A stretch of 64,000 nt of DNA from Carya illinoinensis (GCF_018687715.1 NC_056752.1:42816501-42880500); one strand, 5' to 3'; shown: positions 1 through 10,607, counted from the stretch's first letter. Translations and numbers: made by a program. Notes: generated from the sequence alone by a model not told the origin.

Positions 1-1549
1 TAAGCTAGACGTAAAAAACCATCAGTTGGTTGGAGGCCTGTACAGTTGCATAAGCTGTTGCATTTGGAGTTGCATATCTCTCCTGAACTCTGCTTGTTCT
101 TCTTCATGTTGTTTGAGGCGCATCTCCATGTCTCATTGTCTCGCCAATTGAGCCTCTAACTCTTGTTGTTTTGCAACCAATTCTTCAATTCTACGATTCG
201 CATTCTCTTGAGCTATAGAGGCAGACCCGGAAGAAGAGGAAGAGGGAGAAGGTTTTACACAGCGACCCAAACCCCTCAAATATCCTGAACGTTCACCCAG
301 AACTTGTGTAAAAATCTCAACATCTGTATTTGAGGAATTTTGATCTGACGCAGATTCAGCACGCAGGGCAACCATTTTATCCTACACATAAGATAAAGAG
401 TTAATATCATCATAAATATTCAAATATATTTATTTAAAACAAATTATAATACTTACATAATTTTCACGGGCATCAGGATGACTCCACTCTCCATTACGAT
501 TAGTATGTGATGCAGCATATAATTTTGTCAGATCATAATTGGCATCTGAATCTTGCTATAATAAAGATTTGTTAAGATATAAAGTCATTATGATTAATAT
601 ATTCAGTTAACTATATACAAATGAAAGAATAGCAATACCAATTTTTTAGAGAGGCGGTGGAAAGATCTTGAGCCTGCATGATGAGTAATCTTCAATTTTG
701 ATCTATTTGTTTTGTTTATAGAACTTCGCTCCTACATAAGAATTGAAAATATTAGAAAGCGAAATTAAAAATAGGACTAAAATAATTAAATTAATTATAC
801 CTTATATGATGGATCCTCAAACATGTCACAAAGTTTTTCCCAATCAGAAGGTTGCACATCTTGAAAAGGATGTTGGCGTGCTTCTTCACTATTCTCAAAC
901 TTATTATAATGCTCATGACATCTCGCCTTATACTTGCAGAATGCATTAGTCATAAGCTCTTCCACAGTTTTACGCTCCTCTCTCCGACCAAAATTTAATT
1001 CGAAATCATCCTTACAGAAAAAAGTTTGGACAAAAATATTATCATTTATAATATTCTAACTTTAAAGTAAAATAAAATTATAAGTCCAATTAAATTTCAT
1101 TTATTAAACATTACCAAACAACGCTTCTTGATAAGGTCCTTAACATCTTGGGGGACTTTCTTCCATGAACTTGTTGCCAAAGGTGCATAAGTTCGTGTAA
1201 GAGCACCCACATGCGATGCAAGCCAAGCTGCTGGTTGTCCTTCGCCTCCGGTATGTTCATCAAGAATGTTAACTTTGATCTTACCCACCTTACGATATTT
1301 TTCCAACGTCACACCTCTCGTAGTGCCTCGACCTTGACGAGATTGTACTGTGAAGTCATCATGATATATAACATTATAATCAATTTTCTATTATAATCTT
1401 AATTAATAACTTTTATGACTATTAGAATTTTACCTTGTTCTGTAGAGTCAATCTCTAATAGTGAGTCATAATTTGACTCACTATTATTCTGAAGGAGAGC
1501 TAGGAACAGGTGGAGATGGGTTGCGCACTTCCTTTCTCTTCGGAGGCAT
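1..1549 (-). pseudogene. Transposase_24-type (TNPA-like/Ptta) second CACTA gene, broken, 3' end off window
   Basis: Six exons can be followed on the minus strand: about 1549-1434, 1347-1115, 1010-801, 731-639, 555-457 and 381-<1, most with clear GT/AG borders. The product starts MPPKRKEVRN. It then has a conserved block with WKKVPQDVKDLIKKR (a nuclease-like/DNA-binding region of plant CACTA second proteins), DDFELNFGRREERK and the hallmark FTQVLGERSGYLRGLG. It ends in a glutamine-rich coiled coil. Two lesions are visible. The first exon runs into stops at about 1481-1486 while the conserved acidic continuation lies one frame away. A TGA at 133-135 interrupts the coiled coil, which continues in frame beyond it (DMEMRLKQHEEEQAEF). 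In En/Spm, TNPA binds subterminal repeats; the same role for this protein is inference. Confidence 0.85.
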
Positions 1550-1623
1550 AATTTCAAAAAATTGATACAATATTCATTAAGTAAAATAGTGCTCATCATC
1601 ACGTAATGTGAAAATATAATTCG

Positions 1624-4600
1624 TCAATCACTATCTGTATCAGTATCATTTGACAATTCAGTCTCATCTTCTGTAAATACTTCAGATGAATCAACACTTT
1701 GCTCAAGTGTCGCATCAACAATTTCAGCCTCAATATCTTCTCTATTCAATGGAATCATCTCATACTGGCTCAAATCCACAAACAAATTAAAGACGGGCTG
1801 ACTCTCTTGGTATGCTTCTTGAGTAGAGGCATCATCTTCTTCTTCATCTCGCCCTTCTGCCTGAGGGATAACATCATATATATTTCTTGGAACATATTTT
1901 TGTACTACTCGCCATTGAGTTCCCAACTTCGAGTCATCTAAGTAGAATACTTGAGATGCTTGAGAAGCTAAAATAAATGGATCATCCTCGTACCATTTTC
2001 TTGATGTATTAATACTTAAGAAATATTCATCATCACGGACTCCAGTTCGAGGATTGCTTAAATCCCACCAATCACACTTAAACAAATACACTGCAAGCTC
2101 CCCCAAATATTTCATTCCAATTATATCAACAATCACTCCATAGAAATCAATATTTTCTCCATCATGACTTCCCTCAACTAGTACACCACTATTTTGTGTT
2201 TTCCTATAATGATCTCGATCTATTGTGTGATACCTACTACCACGAGAAATACATGCAGAATATCTTGTAGCCCGTCTCGATGGGCCACGCGCTAATGCAT
2301 ACAATTCATCTGATATATCGTTTGGATTATTGGCATGCATTTGTACAACTTACATATTAAGTAAAACGTCTATTATATCAATAAAAAAAACAATCAATAT
2401 TTTCTATTTGTATTGAATGAAGTGTCGCATATGTAATGTCATTACCCGTTGTTCAAACCATCTCGGAAACTCCTCTTCATGTTTCCGGTCTATATCATTT
2501 ACTCCTAGTTCCTTGAGCATGTTAATATGATCACTGAAATTGATGATTACCACATGTATTTTATATTATTAGAATTTTGCGAAAGTAAATGAGCGAATAC
2601 TAAATTAAGAAAAGATTAATACTTACTTCAAGTAAATCTCTATTTCAGGGCAATTGTTCAGCACGTACCACTGAGCTTTCTCAAACTCTCTTCCACATAA
2701 GTCATAACCACGCACTGCACCAAGTGGACGTACTTGTTGGGAAAACACGGAAAATACATTTCGTTGTCTTGCTCTATCAACGTCAAAGTTTCTTTCTGGT
2801 CGATCAAACCTAGTGTCAACTCCGTGGAAATATTTGGAACAGAAGGTATGCCACTCATCATCAATATATGCTTCTGCAATTGATCCTTCTGGGCGAGCTT
2901 TATTACCAACTGTTCGTTTCAACTTCCCAAGAAATCGTTCAATGGGATACATCCATCTATACTGAACTGGTCCTGCAAGTCGAGCCTCACGTGGCAAATG
3001 GACGGCCAGGTGAACCATGACATCGAAAAATGACGGTGGGTAAATACTTTCTAGCTTACACAATATGATGGGAATTTCCCGTTCCATTCGATCCAAAGCT
3101 TCTACATTTAATGTCCGTGCACATAAGTCTTTGAAAAATAAACCCAACTCAGTCAAAGCCACGCGCACGTCTTTAGTCAAGTACCCACGTATACCAATAG
3201 GCAAGATACGCTGCAAAAGGACATGACAATCATGACTTTTTAACCGAGTTATTTTCCAGTCATTTGTTCGCACACACCTTGTCAAATTCGAGGCATAACC
3301 ATCCGGTAATTTAATTTTCATTATCCACTCACAAAAAGTAGCCCTTTCATTCCTTGACAATGTATACCACCCAATCGGCATGTAAACGGATGAACCATTT
3401 TCTTGCAACTGCATTTCCGGTCTTATTCCCAACCGCTTCAAATCCTTCCTTGAGTTTAATGTATCCTTCGTTTTTCCTTCAATTGACATCAATGTTCCCA
3501 ATACGGATTCGCATATATTTTTTTCAATATGCATAACATCAAGACTGTGCCGTAATTTTAACTTTGACCAGTATGGAAGATAAAAAAAATATACTCTTCT
3601 TAGTCCAATTCAACTCAGATGTAGCTCGTTTTCTCTTTCGTTGTTTTTTACCAAATTCATTACAACCAACATCTACAAATTGTGCAAGTAAATCTTCACC
3701 AGACAAATATGGTGGAGGTTGGCCCCATTCAACAGTACCATCAAACATTTGTGAATTTCCCCGCCATCTATGATCACCAGGTAGAAATCGACGATGACCC
3801 ATGAAACATAATTTTCTCCCGTAAGTGAGCCATTCAGATTTAGTATGTTTGTTACAAGTTGGACATGCCATTTTCCCCTTAGTACTCCAACCTGACAAGT
3901 TTCCATATGCTGGAAAATCATTTATTGTCCATAAAACGGCAGCATGCATCTTGAACGACTTGCCTGTTGATGAATCAAATGTGACAACCCCATTCTCCCA
4001 CAAATCTTTCAATTCTGCAATCAATGGCTGTAAGTGTATGTCTATATCATTTCCCGACGATCTCGGACCTGGAATGAGCAAACTCATCATGAAATATAGA
4101 TCTTTCATACACTTCCACGGTGGTAGATTACACGGCATAAGTACAACTGGCCAAGTACTGTGACTAGTACTCATGTTCCCAAACGGATTAAATCCATCTG
4201 TTGCCAACCCAAGTCTCACATTACGTGGTTCTTCTGCAAACCATGTATGCTCCTTATCAAATTCCTTCCACACCTGAGAGTCAGCAGGATGTGATAAAAT
4301 ATCATCGTTTCTAACTCTGGCTGATGAGTGCCATATCATGTCTGCAGCTGTTGCACGTGACATATATAATCGTTGTAATCTAGGTGTCAATGGAAAGTGG
4401 CGTACTACCTTTTGCGGCACATTTTGTTTGTCAGATGTCCATCTTGACTCGTGGCATATGGGACATTCGTTCAACTGCTCATTCTCTTGCCAAAATAATA
4501 TGCAGTCATTCTTACATGCATGTATTACGTTGTAATCAAATCCAAGTCCTCGTTTCAATTTTTTTGCTTCATAGAAGTTACGAGGAAGTGTATTATCTGA

Positions 4601-5185
4601 TGGCAGTGCCTCCTTAAACAACTCGAGTAACATATTGACAGCCTTAATTGATAATCGGCACATTGATTTTATATGTAGCAGTCTTATGGTAAATGACAAC
4701 TTACTGTGTCTTCTGCATCCTGGATATAGCTCACGTTGTGACTCATTCCACAATCGTACAAAAGTATTATGACCCCCATCATTTGAACTTGATGTGTCCG
4801 TGCCACCTTTATTCATAAACATTCCCGCACCGATGTCACCTAACATTTCTTCCATATCCTCATCATACTCATCTCCAACAACATCTGGTTGTACATCTTC
4901 ATCGATAGCTTCTTCTTCATGTGGAGCATCGAATGAAGTTGGATATGGTTCCCTGTGTAAGACCCAATCAGTATAACCCTTGTCAATACCTTTTACAAAC
5001 AGATGCTCTCTCACCAAGTCTATCTTATGAGAGCACAAATTCCTACATTCTTTACATGGGCATCTAATACATCCATCACTATCACATGTACCCAATGCAA
5101 ACTCTAAAAATTTCTTAACACCTTCAGCATATACGTTGTAATTCTGATCCAAACGATCGCTAACTCGCATCCAACTCTTATCCAT
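1624..5185 (-). pseudogene. TNP2-type CACTA transposase (Transposase_21 + DUF4218 + DUF4216), frameshifted
   Basis: The start is taken at 5185 (MDKSWM..., the usual CACTA transposase N-terminus) rather than eight codons upstream. Domains in order: N-terminal transposase-associated zinc-finger-like region with CPCKECRN (about residues 40-60); TNP2/Transposase_21 core including DCILFWQENEQLNECPICH, GLATDGFNPFG and KMACPTCNKHT; then MHIEKNICESVLGTL and the DUF4218 region (FFDVMVHLAVHLPREARLAG, about 3050-2880). A short exon follows (2533-2446; FPRWFEQR), and then the DUF4216 exon, about 2350-1624, ending in an acidic tail. A frameshift lies in a run of eight A at 3582-3589: the expected LPYWSKLKLRHSLDV continues one frame over and joins the MHIEKN segment. 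The exact acceptor of the last exon is uncertain. The gene would be the catalytic transposase; DDE residues were not assigned. Confidence 0.92.
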
Positions 5186-5850
5186 GCTGACTATCTTCAT
5201 TATAAACAATCACGTGTGCATCAACAAACAAGCATGTATCATGTATCAATCAAGGAGTATGCCACCTTACACCGGGTAGTTGGTCCTATCCCATTCGGAA
5301 TTGTAAGATCATAGTCGCAAACCTATCCTCTATAATCTGTCACGCCCAACAAAATTTCGGCAGCATCTCCCCATAGTTCTCCAAATATGCTCGTCTGGTT
5401 GTGTGCATCGACTTATCCATCGTCGATACAACATCACCGAAACTGCATATCTGGAGAACAGGGGATAAATCTGCCAAAATCTTAATGCTGAACGTATAAC
5501 AGATATAGATCGATAGTTTGCGAGAATGATCTTACAATTCCAAACTGTCCACTCTGGACAATTCAAGAGTTATCAATCTTTCAATTAAGGCGGATTGATA
5601 ACTCTCGAACGGGTCTAAGGCTAATATTGATGAACAAGCAATATAAGATATGCCAATATTTAACATGTATCAAACAAATAATTCAACATCATAAATAATT
5701 AAGTTTTGTAACAAATCTTAGATGATTTGTAAGGTAAATTCATTCTCATTTGATTATTTGAATCTTTTAAGTATTTAAGTATTATTAAATGTAGATTATA
5801 ATTAATTAATTTTTAATTACACTCCTGCATTTAAAATGTTAATTATTTTA
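5186..5850 (-). promoter_or_regulatory. Leader/upstream region of the CACTA transposase gene
   Basis: Non-coding DNA directly 5' of the transposase start. It contains a perfect 12-bp inverted repeat, GAGTTATCAATC at 5567-5578 and GATTGATAACTC at 5593-5604. The open frames here have no recognisable protein. A promoter or leader role is inferred from position only. Confidence 0.4.
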
Positions 5851-5874
5851 ACACTGCCCAAGAAATCGTTCAAA

Positions 5875-6610
5875 CGGTGCTCGTCACCGTTCGATCTAAT
5901 ATATTACGTTCGAACGGAACATACCGTTCGAACGGAACACGAATACCTTTCAAACAGATTACTTCCAGAAATCACTCGTCTTCAACCTCCGAAAACTCCA
6001 AAATTTACAGTCCATATTACATCAAAAGATAGCAAACTATATGACGAACTCATGTAAGCAAACGAAAACACTTATATAAAAACTAAAATGAGGTCAAATT
6101 TAAGGAGAATACCTGATTTGGAGAGATAAAGCGGAAAATCCACCAAACGGTAAAAACTCTTCACCAAACGGTAAAAACAACCTCTTAATCCGAAAATATA
6201 AGAGATTGATAGGAGTTAGTAATATTTGAGGGCTATATTGAAGAATAATGGCGTTGGTTGGAACAAAATGAGCGTGGGAGTGATGCTCGGTCGACTGGAA
6301 CGAGTGCGAGATTGTGAGGTTCTGTCGTGTAAATGCAGAACATTTACGTTCGAATGGTTGTTTAATGAACGTTCGAACGTCAAATCGACAAGCGGGAAAA
6401 ATTTCCCCCGCTAATTTAACGTTCGAACGTGAAAATATAAGTTCAAACGTTTTTATTAAACGTTGGAATGGTTATATTAGACTGTTCAAACGTCAAATCG
6501 ATTAGCGGGACACATGTCCCCCCTAATTTAACGTTCGAACGTTAATATATACGTTCGAACGTATTCTTAAATGTTTGAACGCCAATTGTAAACCGTTCAA
6601 ACGTTTAAGT
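5875..6610. repeat. Array of CGTTCGAACG palindromes, left cluster
   Basis: About ten exact or near copies of a 10-bp palindrome occur here, for example at 5907, 5924, 6371, 6420, 6531 and 6552, usually flanked to give ACCGTTCGAACGGT or AACGTTCGAACGTT. Degenerate copies such as CGTTCAAACG lie between them. The same motif recurs to the right of the accessory gene and inside its intron, so it belongs to this transposon. By analogy with the TNPA-binding subterminal repeats of En/Spm, it could be a protein-binding site of the element; that is inference. Confidence 0.8.
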
Positions 6611-6619
6611 TATATTGTT

Positions 6620-7320
6620 GATCCAAAGTATTTTTTTGAATTAATTCTTTAAATATAATAATTTCTAAATGTACTATAGTTTAGAGCCATAGTAATATAA
6701 GTATATAATATATAATCAAACATATATTATATAGTTTAGTAACATATATAGTATAAAATATCATATTACATCTAATGTTATAGTCAAGTACATATATTAA
6801 CCTATTATATATAACATATATATGGTATCATAGCATAGGGTTATATGTATCACATGCATATATATATAATGTTTAGTACTATAATATTAATAGTAGATAT
6901 TTAATAATAGAATATCTACTATTAATATATATAGTGTCATCTATACTAGTATATATATGTGATACTAGTTAATATCACATATAATATATATGTTATATAA
7001 ATACATGAACATAGCTTCATGTATATAGTAGTCTATATTATATTAATTATACTATATAATATAACTTATACTATATACTATATAATATTCAATAGTATAA
7101 TATATTTTAATTAAATATAATATAATATATACTATATATATAAAAAATTATATATATAATACATAGTGTTTAATAATATATAAGTGCATTAAATATATTG
7201 CATTTAATATATTTAACAATTAAAATATATTATAATTGAATTAATTATTATATTTAATATAATTAATACCGAATATTGCATTTAAATATTATTTATTATC
7301 ATGAAAACCGATTAATTAGG
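6620..7320. other. Extremely AT-rich spacer between divergent CACTA genes
   Basis: About 700 bp composed almost only of A and T in TATA/ATAT-type words, with no open frame of interest. It separates the minus-strand transposase unit from the plus-strand accessory unit and contrasts sharply with the CpG-containing palindrome clusters on either side. Its function is unknown; it may be easily melted DNA or matrix-attachment-like sequence. Confidence 0.7.
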
Positions 7321-7385
7321 GATGGAAATTAATATTCAGTTAATACGTTCGAACGGTAGTAACTTACCGTTCGAACGGAACTGGA

Positions 7386-7519
7386 TATATAAGCCCATCC
7401 CGACGTCATTTTCACGCATTTCCTCCGTTCTAAGCCTCCAAACCGTCGATCTCCGCCGTTGAACACCGTCTTCGCCGCCTTCAACAGTGCCCACTCGAAA
7501 CCCCTACCTCTAACTACCG
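7386..7519 (+). promoter_or_regulatory. TATA box and 5' untranslated exon of the accessory CACTA ORF
   Basis: TATATAAG at 7386-7393 is followed by a pyrimidine-rich, GC-richer leader (about 7415-7519) ending CTACCG before a GTATTTTTC donor at 7520. The matching acceptor TTTCAG ends at 8212, ten bases before the ATG at 8223. Two CGTTCGAACG palindromes (about 7346 and 7368) lie just upstream of the TATA box. The exon and intron are inferred from consensus and position. Confidence 0.55.
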
Positions 7520-7761
7520 GTATTTTTCATTTTTAAAGCATTTTACCGTTTAAATTTAGGTTTTTGATAGATTAATTGTTTAAGTTAGGGTAAACCGATT
7601 TATACATCAAAATAATCGGTAGATTTGCATAAATCCATGTTAGGAACGTTTATTTAGGTTTCTATTGCATTTATTTTGGTGTAAAATCCAGGGAATCGAA
7701 GGATTCCATGGATTTCAATGGCCGAGTCGACTCGGCCTGGAATCCCGATCGACACGAAGAT

Positions 7762-8035
7762 CGTTCGAACGCTATGCGTAGCGTTCGAACGATATAACTT
7801 AACGGTCGAACGGTTTGTCTGTAACCGTTCGACCGTTACAGTAAACATTCGAACGATATAACTTAACGGTCGAACGGTTTGTCTTTAACCGTTCGACCGT
7901 TACGGTAAACGTTCGAAAGATATAACTTAACGGTCGAACGGTTTGTCTTTAACCGTTCGACCGTTACAGTAAACGTTCGAACGTTTTTGGTTTGTCTTTA
8001 ACCGTTCGACCGTTACAGTAAATGTTCAAACGTTT
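7762..8035. repeat. 64-bp tandem repeats, each with a 15-bp perfect hairpin, in the intron of the accessory ORF
   Basis: Units begin at 7801, 7865 and 7929 (period 64 bp), with a partial fourth copy to about 8035. Each unit holds AACGGTCGAACGGTT, a 7-base spacer (TGTCTGT or TGTCTTT) and AACCGTTCGACCGTT, a perfect 15-bp inverted repeat, followed by a GTTCGAACG-like palindrome. Just before the array, 7770-7803 is a near-perfect palindrome, two CGTTCGAACG cores around CTATGCGTAG. The array lies inside the predicted intron at 7520-8212. Confidence 0.88.
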
Positions 8036-8222
8036 TTTAATAATTTATTAGTATTATTAATATTGATATTGAGAAATATATTTATTGTTGATAATGTTGT
8101 TCAGAATATCAAATATTATTAAATTGCTGTTTGTTTCAAACTACTGTAAATAGTTCTTTATTGTATTTTTCTTGTTAATGTTATATATCTAGTTTGTAAT
8201 TATAAATTTCAGATTGATTATA

Positions 8223-9269
8223 ATGTCTACTTCTAGACCGGCACGTAAGCGACGCAATCTTGGTGAGAGTAGTAGTGGTCCAGTTCGGGAGAGGACAGTT
8301 TCACTGGAGCGACCAGTGAAGATTTCTGATTTCCAGAGTCTTCTCTGGGAGGGTCATTCATTGCCCTCAATATTCAGTGATCGTGGTTGGGGACCTATCT
8401 TGGATGAACGGGAGGAAGCATGGGAGCCAGTCTCCTACATTGACATTGTTGCTGAGTTCTATAGAGAACTCGGCAGTGCCAGCGCAGATGATTCTGGGGC
8501 CTACAGTATCACTGTCCGAGGAGTACCCATTGTATTTTCACGAGCTGGACTTGCTGAGCATCTCGGTATTCCTAGGCTGCCAGATGCATATCCGAATGTG
8601 GTGCCTAGAGAGTCTGATCCTTCAGTTGAGGCGGAGACAGCTGAGAAGGAGGCATCAGTTTATACTGATGAGGTCGATACCCTTGCTGATCATGAGGTGA
8701 GGGATTTGGTTGTCGGTCCAGATGCTCCACCGTATGACGGGACGAAGAGCATTAAACAGGCAGATTTATCTTCTTTCTTTAAGATATTAAATTTGATAAT
8801 TGCCAATAACATTGACCCTCGGCAGCACAAGACAGAAGTTGGCATTGATCGGACGAAATTTATGATACGGGTCGCTCGTGGCATTCCTATCGACTTGGTG
8901 GGGTATATATTCGATAGGATTCGATCAGAATCTCAGTACATTTCGATGGATATACTACCATTCGGAGTCCTGATCACCCGATATCTACTATGTGCTGGTG
9001 TTGTGCCAGATGTTGCTGAGCATAAACGGGAGCTGATGGGACCGATAAACAGCACCACCCTCTCACGCAGCACGGGACACTCGAGACTGCATTTTCGTGC
9101 ACATGTTCCAGAACCAGTTGATCCTCACGGAGATGCACAGCCGGGAGATCATGGAGTCTCAGCTGCAGCTGCAGAGACATCTACACGGGCCGAGGCATCA
9201 GTCCACAGTGTTACTCGTGAGGAGATGGCTGACATAGTGCGTGCAGCGATCAGTAGACATCAGCAGTGA
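8223..9269 (+). CDS. Accessory CACTA ORF, putative plant transposon protein (PF20167-like)
   Basis: The ATG at 8223 (MSTSRPARKRRNLGESS) is the first in frame after the predicted acceptor, giving 348 codons. The protein has a basic N-terminus (a possible nuclear signal), then a globular region including LWEGHSLPSIFSDRGW, VAEFYRELGS and VRGVPIVFSRAGLAEHLGIP. This resembles the putative plant transposon protein domain common in dicot and monocot mobile elements. The C-terminus is Ala/Glu-rich. It lies on the strand opposite to the transposase, with its own TATA box and a repeat-filled 5' intron. The stop at 9267-9269 looks like a frameshift product: an in-frame coiled-coil continuation follows in the next frame to 9427. 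Function is unknown; family assignment is from recalled sequence character, not a search. Confidence 0.75.
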   Translation: MSTSRPARKRRNLGESSSGPVRERTVSLERPVKISDFQSLLWEGHSLPSIFSDRGWGPILDEREEAWEPVSYIDIVAEFYRELGSASADDSGAYSITVRGVPIVFSRAGLAEHLGIPRLPDAYPNVVPRESDPSVEAETAEKEASVYTDEVDTLADHEVRDLVVGPDAPPYDGTKSIKQADLSSFFKILNLIIANNIDPRQHKTEVGIDRTKFMIRVARGIPIDLVGYIFDRIRSESQYISMDILPFGVLITRYLLCAGVVPDVAEHKRELMGPINSTTLSRSTGHSRLHFRAHVPEPVDPHGDAQPGDHGVSAAAAETSTRAEASVHSVTREEMADIVRAAISRHQQ

Positions 9270-9427
9270 TCGATGCAGTGCGTATGGAGATCCATTCTGC
9301 TCTGTCTGAGCTTCGTACAGAGTTTGCTGCCATGTCTGCGACTCAGGTCACCATCAGTACTCGACTGACACAAATAGAGGAACGTATAGCTGCAGTCGAG
9401 GAAGTGTGCAAAGACTTGGGGTCTTAA
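9269..9427 (+). pseudogene. Frameshifted coiled-coil tail of the accessory CACTA ORF
   Basis: Immediately after the stop of the accessory ORF, a different frame reads IDAVRMEIHSALSELRTEF, then a heptad-rich segment with TRLTQIEERIAAVEEVCKDL, ending at TAA 9425-9427. The spacing of hydrophobic and charged residues is typical of a coiled coil, as found at the C-terminus of related plant transposon proteins. A one- or two-base indel near 9267 would fuse it to the main ORF. Confidence 0.65.
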
Positions 9428-9644
9428 TTACTTTATGATCAATTTTATTTATTTATTTCCTGTTTTTTGTATGGACAATATTTTGTGTTTTGTAAATTCA
9501 GTATTTAAGTTATATGAAATAGTATTGTTTTATATTTTCTAAACTAATTCTTAATTTAGATTATTCATATTATTTAATTAACCAATTTTTTATAATTACT
9601 AGTTAATCTAAATATAATTTGGCAAAAAACTTAAAAAATTAAAA

Positions 9645-10014
9645 CTCTGTCACCGTTCGACCGATTCAAATAACGTTTGAACGGTGAATATGCATCATTC
9701 GAACGGTTAATATTAACCGTTCGAACGGTTTATCTATTTCCCTCCAAAATATTTTTGCCTATCGTGCCAATATTACGTTCAAACGGGAAAAATTAAACGT
9801 TCGAAGGGTTAATCATTAACGGTCGAACGGTTAACTTATTTGGGACAAAAATTTTCGTCCCTAAGAATACCGTTCGAACGCGTTCGAACGGTCTGGCATA
9901 ACCGTCGTCATTTTGGAACGAAATTCAAATTTCGTTCCAAAATCCCACTTTTTGGGACGATTTCCAATTCGTCCCAAAGTAATTTCGTCCCAAAAAATAT
10001 TTTTTGTTGTAGTG
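9645..10014. repeat. Right subterminal and terminal repeats of the CACTA element
   Basis: The last 370 bp before the terminus carry further copies of CGTTCGAACG (for example around 9703, 9718 and a double copy at about 9870-9890). Closer to the end come stacked inverted repeats: TTTTGGAACGAAATT at 9911-9925 pairs perfectly with 9928-9942, and TTTGGGACGA near 9953 pairs with TCGTCCCAAA near 9970. The terminus itself is 10001-10014. These are the expected sites for transposase and regulator binding. Confidence 0.82.
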
Positions 10015-10021
10015 ATACTTA

Positions 10022-10215
10022 GGATATTTCAATTGAGAGGAGTGCTATAGCTACAAAAGAATTATATACGTAATCCTACAAACTGACGTGATTTTATATG
10101 ATCTATTAGATTTACTTTGCAATAAAAGTTATTTTATAATTTAACAAATTATATAAAATTGCGCAAGTTTATAAAATTATTTTTGTGTAACCTCTTTATG
10201 ATTATAGTATTTTTC
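10022..10215. repeat. MITE-like AT-rich fragment beside the CACTA end
   Basis: It carries the words GATCTATTAGATTTACTTTG and TTATTTTATAATTTAACA, which recur at 13325-13430, 26660-26840 and 62345-62510. It is non-coding, and complementary segments near its two ends suggest a foldback MITE. Boundaries are approximate. Confidence 0.5.
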
Positions 10216-10607
10216 TATAGGTTCTAATTAAACACGAGAAGTTGATTGGCAGAAAACATGTCGTAATTATATATTATTCATCAGGGCAGCTTGCCATAAA
10301 TAGGCGTACAAGTGAACCTAAGATTACAAGGAAAACAAAACAATTTCCTAAACAACATGATCTATATGACATCCCAGAGATGATCACTTATTTCCAAATC
10401 AACATTATTCTTATTAGTTCACACCGAAGACAAAAAAAAAAAAAAAAAAAAAAACACTATAGTACTACATATAACAGCAGTAGTCCTTGTCGCCATGTAC
10501 GCACGCCCTGTAACGACAGATTCATCGCCCGCATGTACGCCGCGTGCAAATGCACCCGCACATGCAGCTCGACGTTATACGTTCCAACGTCTGACGCATA
10601 ATAATAA

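Larger units (their letters stand above)
1..10014 (-). mobile_element. CACTA (En/Spm) DNA transposon, right-hand part; left end outside window
   Basis: The right terminus is visible: the plus strand ends ...TTTTTGTTGTAGTG at 10001-10014, which reads CACTACAACAAAAA inward from the element's end, the signature terminus of CACTA elements. Inside are a TNP2-type transposase and a Transposase_24-type gene on the minus strand and an accessory ORF on the plus strand. Many copies of the palindrome CGTTCGAACG lie between 5.9 and 9.9 kb. The Transposase_24-type gene runs off base 1, so the left terminus is missing and no target duplication can be checked (the three bases after the right end are ATA). 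All three genes carry lesions, so this copy is probably not autonomous now, although domain-level preservation is high. Confidence 0.93.

Noticed and set aside
5330..5566. 78-residue open frame in the CACTA leader
   Set aside because: No family resemblance; it lies in the transposase upstream region, where chance frames are expected.
7801..8035. Regular repeat-spacer pattern resembling a CRISPR array
   Set aside because: This is a plant nuclear transposon; the units are contiguous 64-bp tandem repeats without unique spacers.
8377..8700. Second open frame overlapping the accessory CACTA gene
   Set aside because: It is a shadow frame of the supported ORF and would start inside it.
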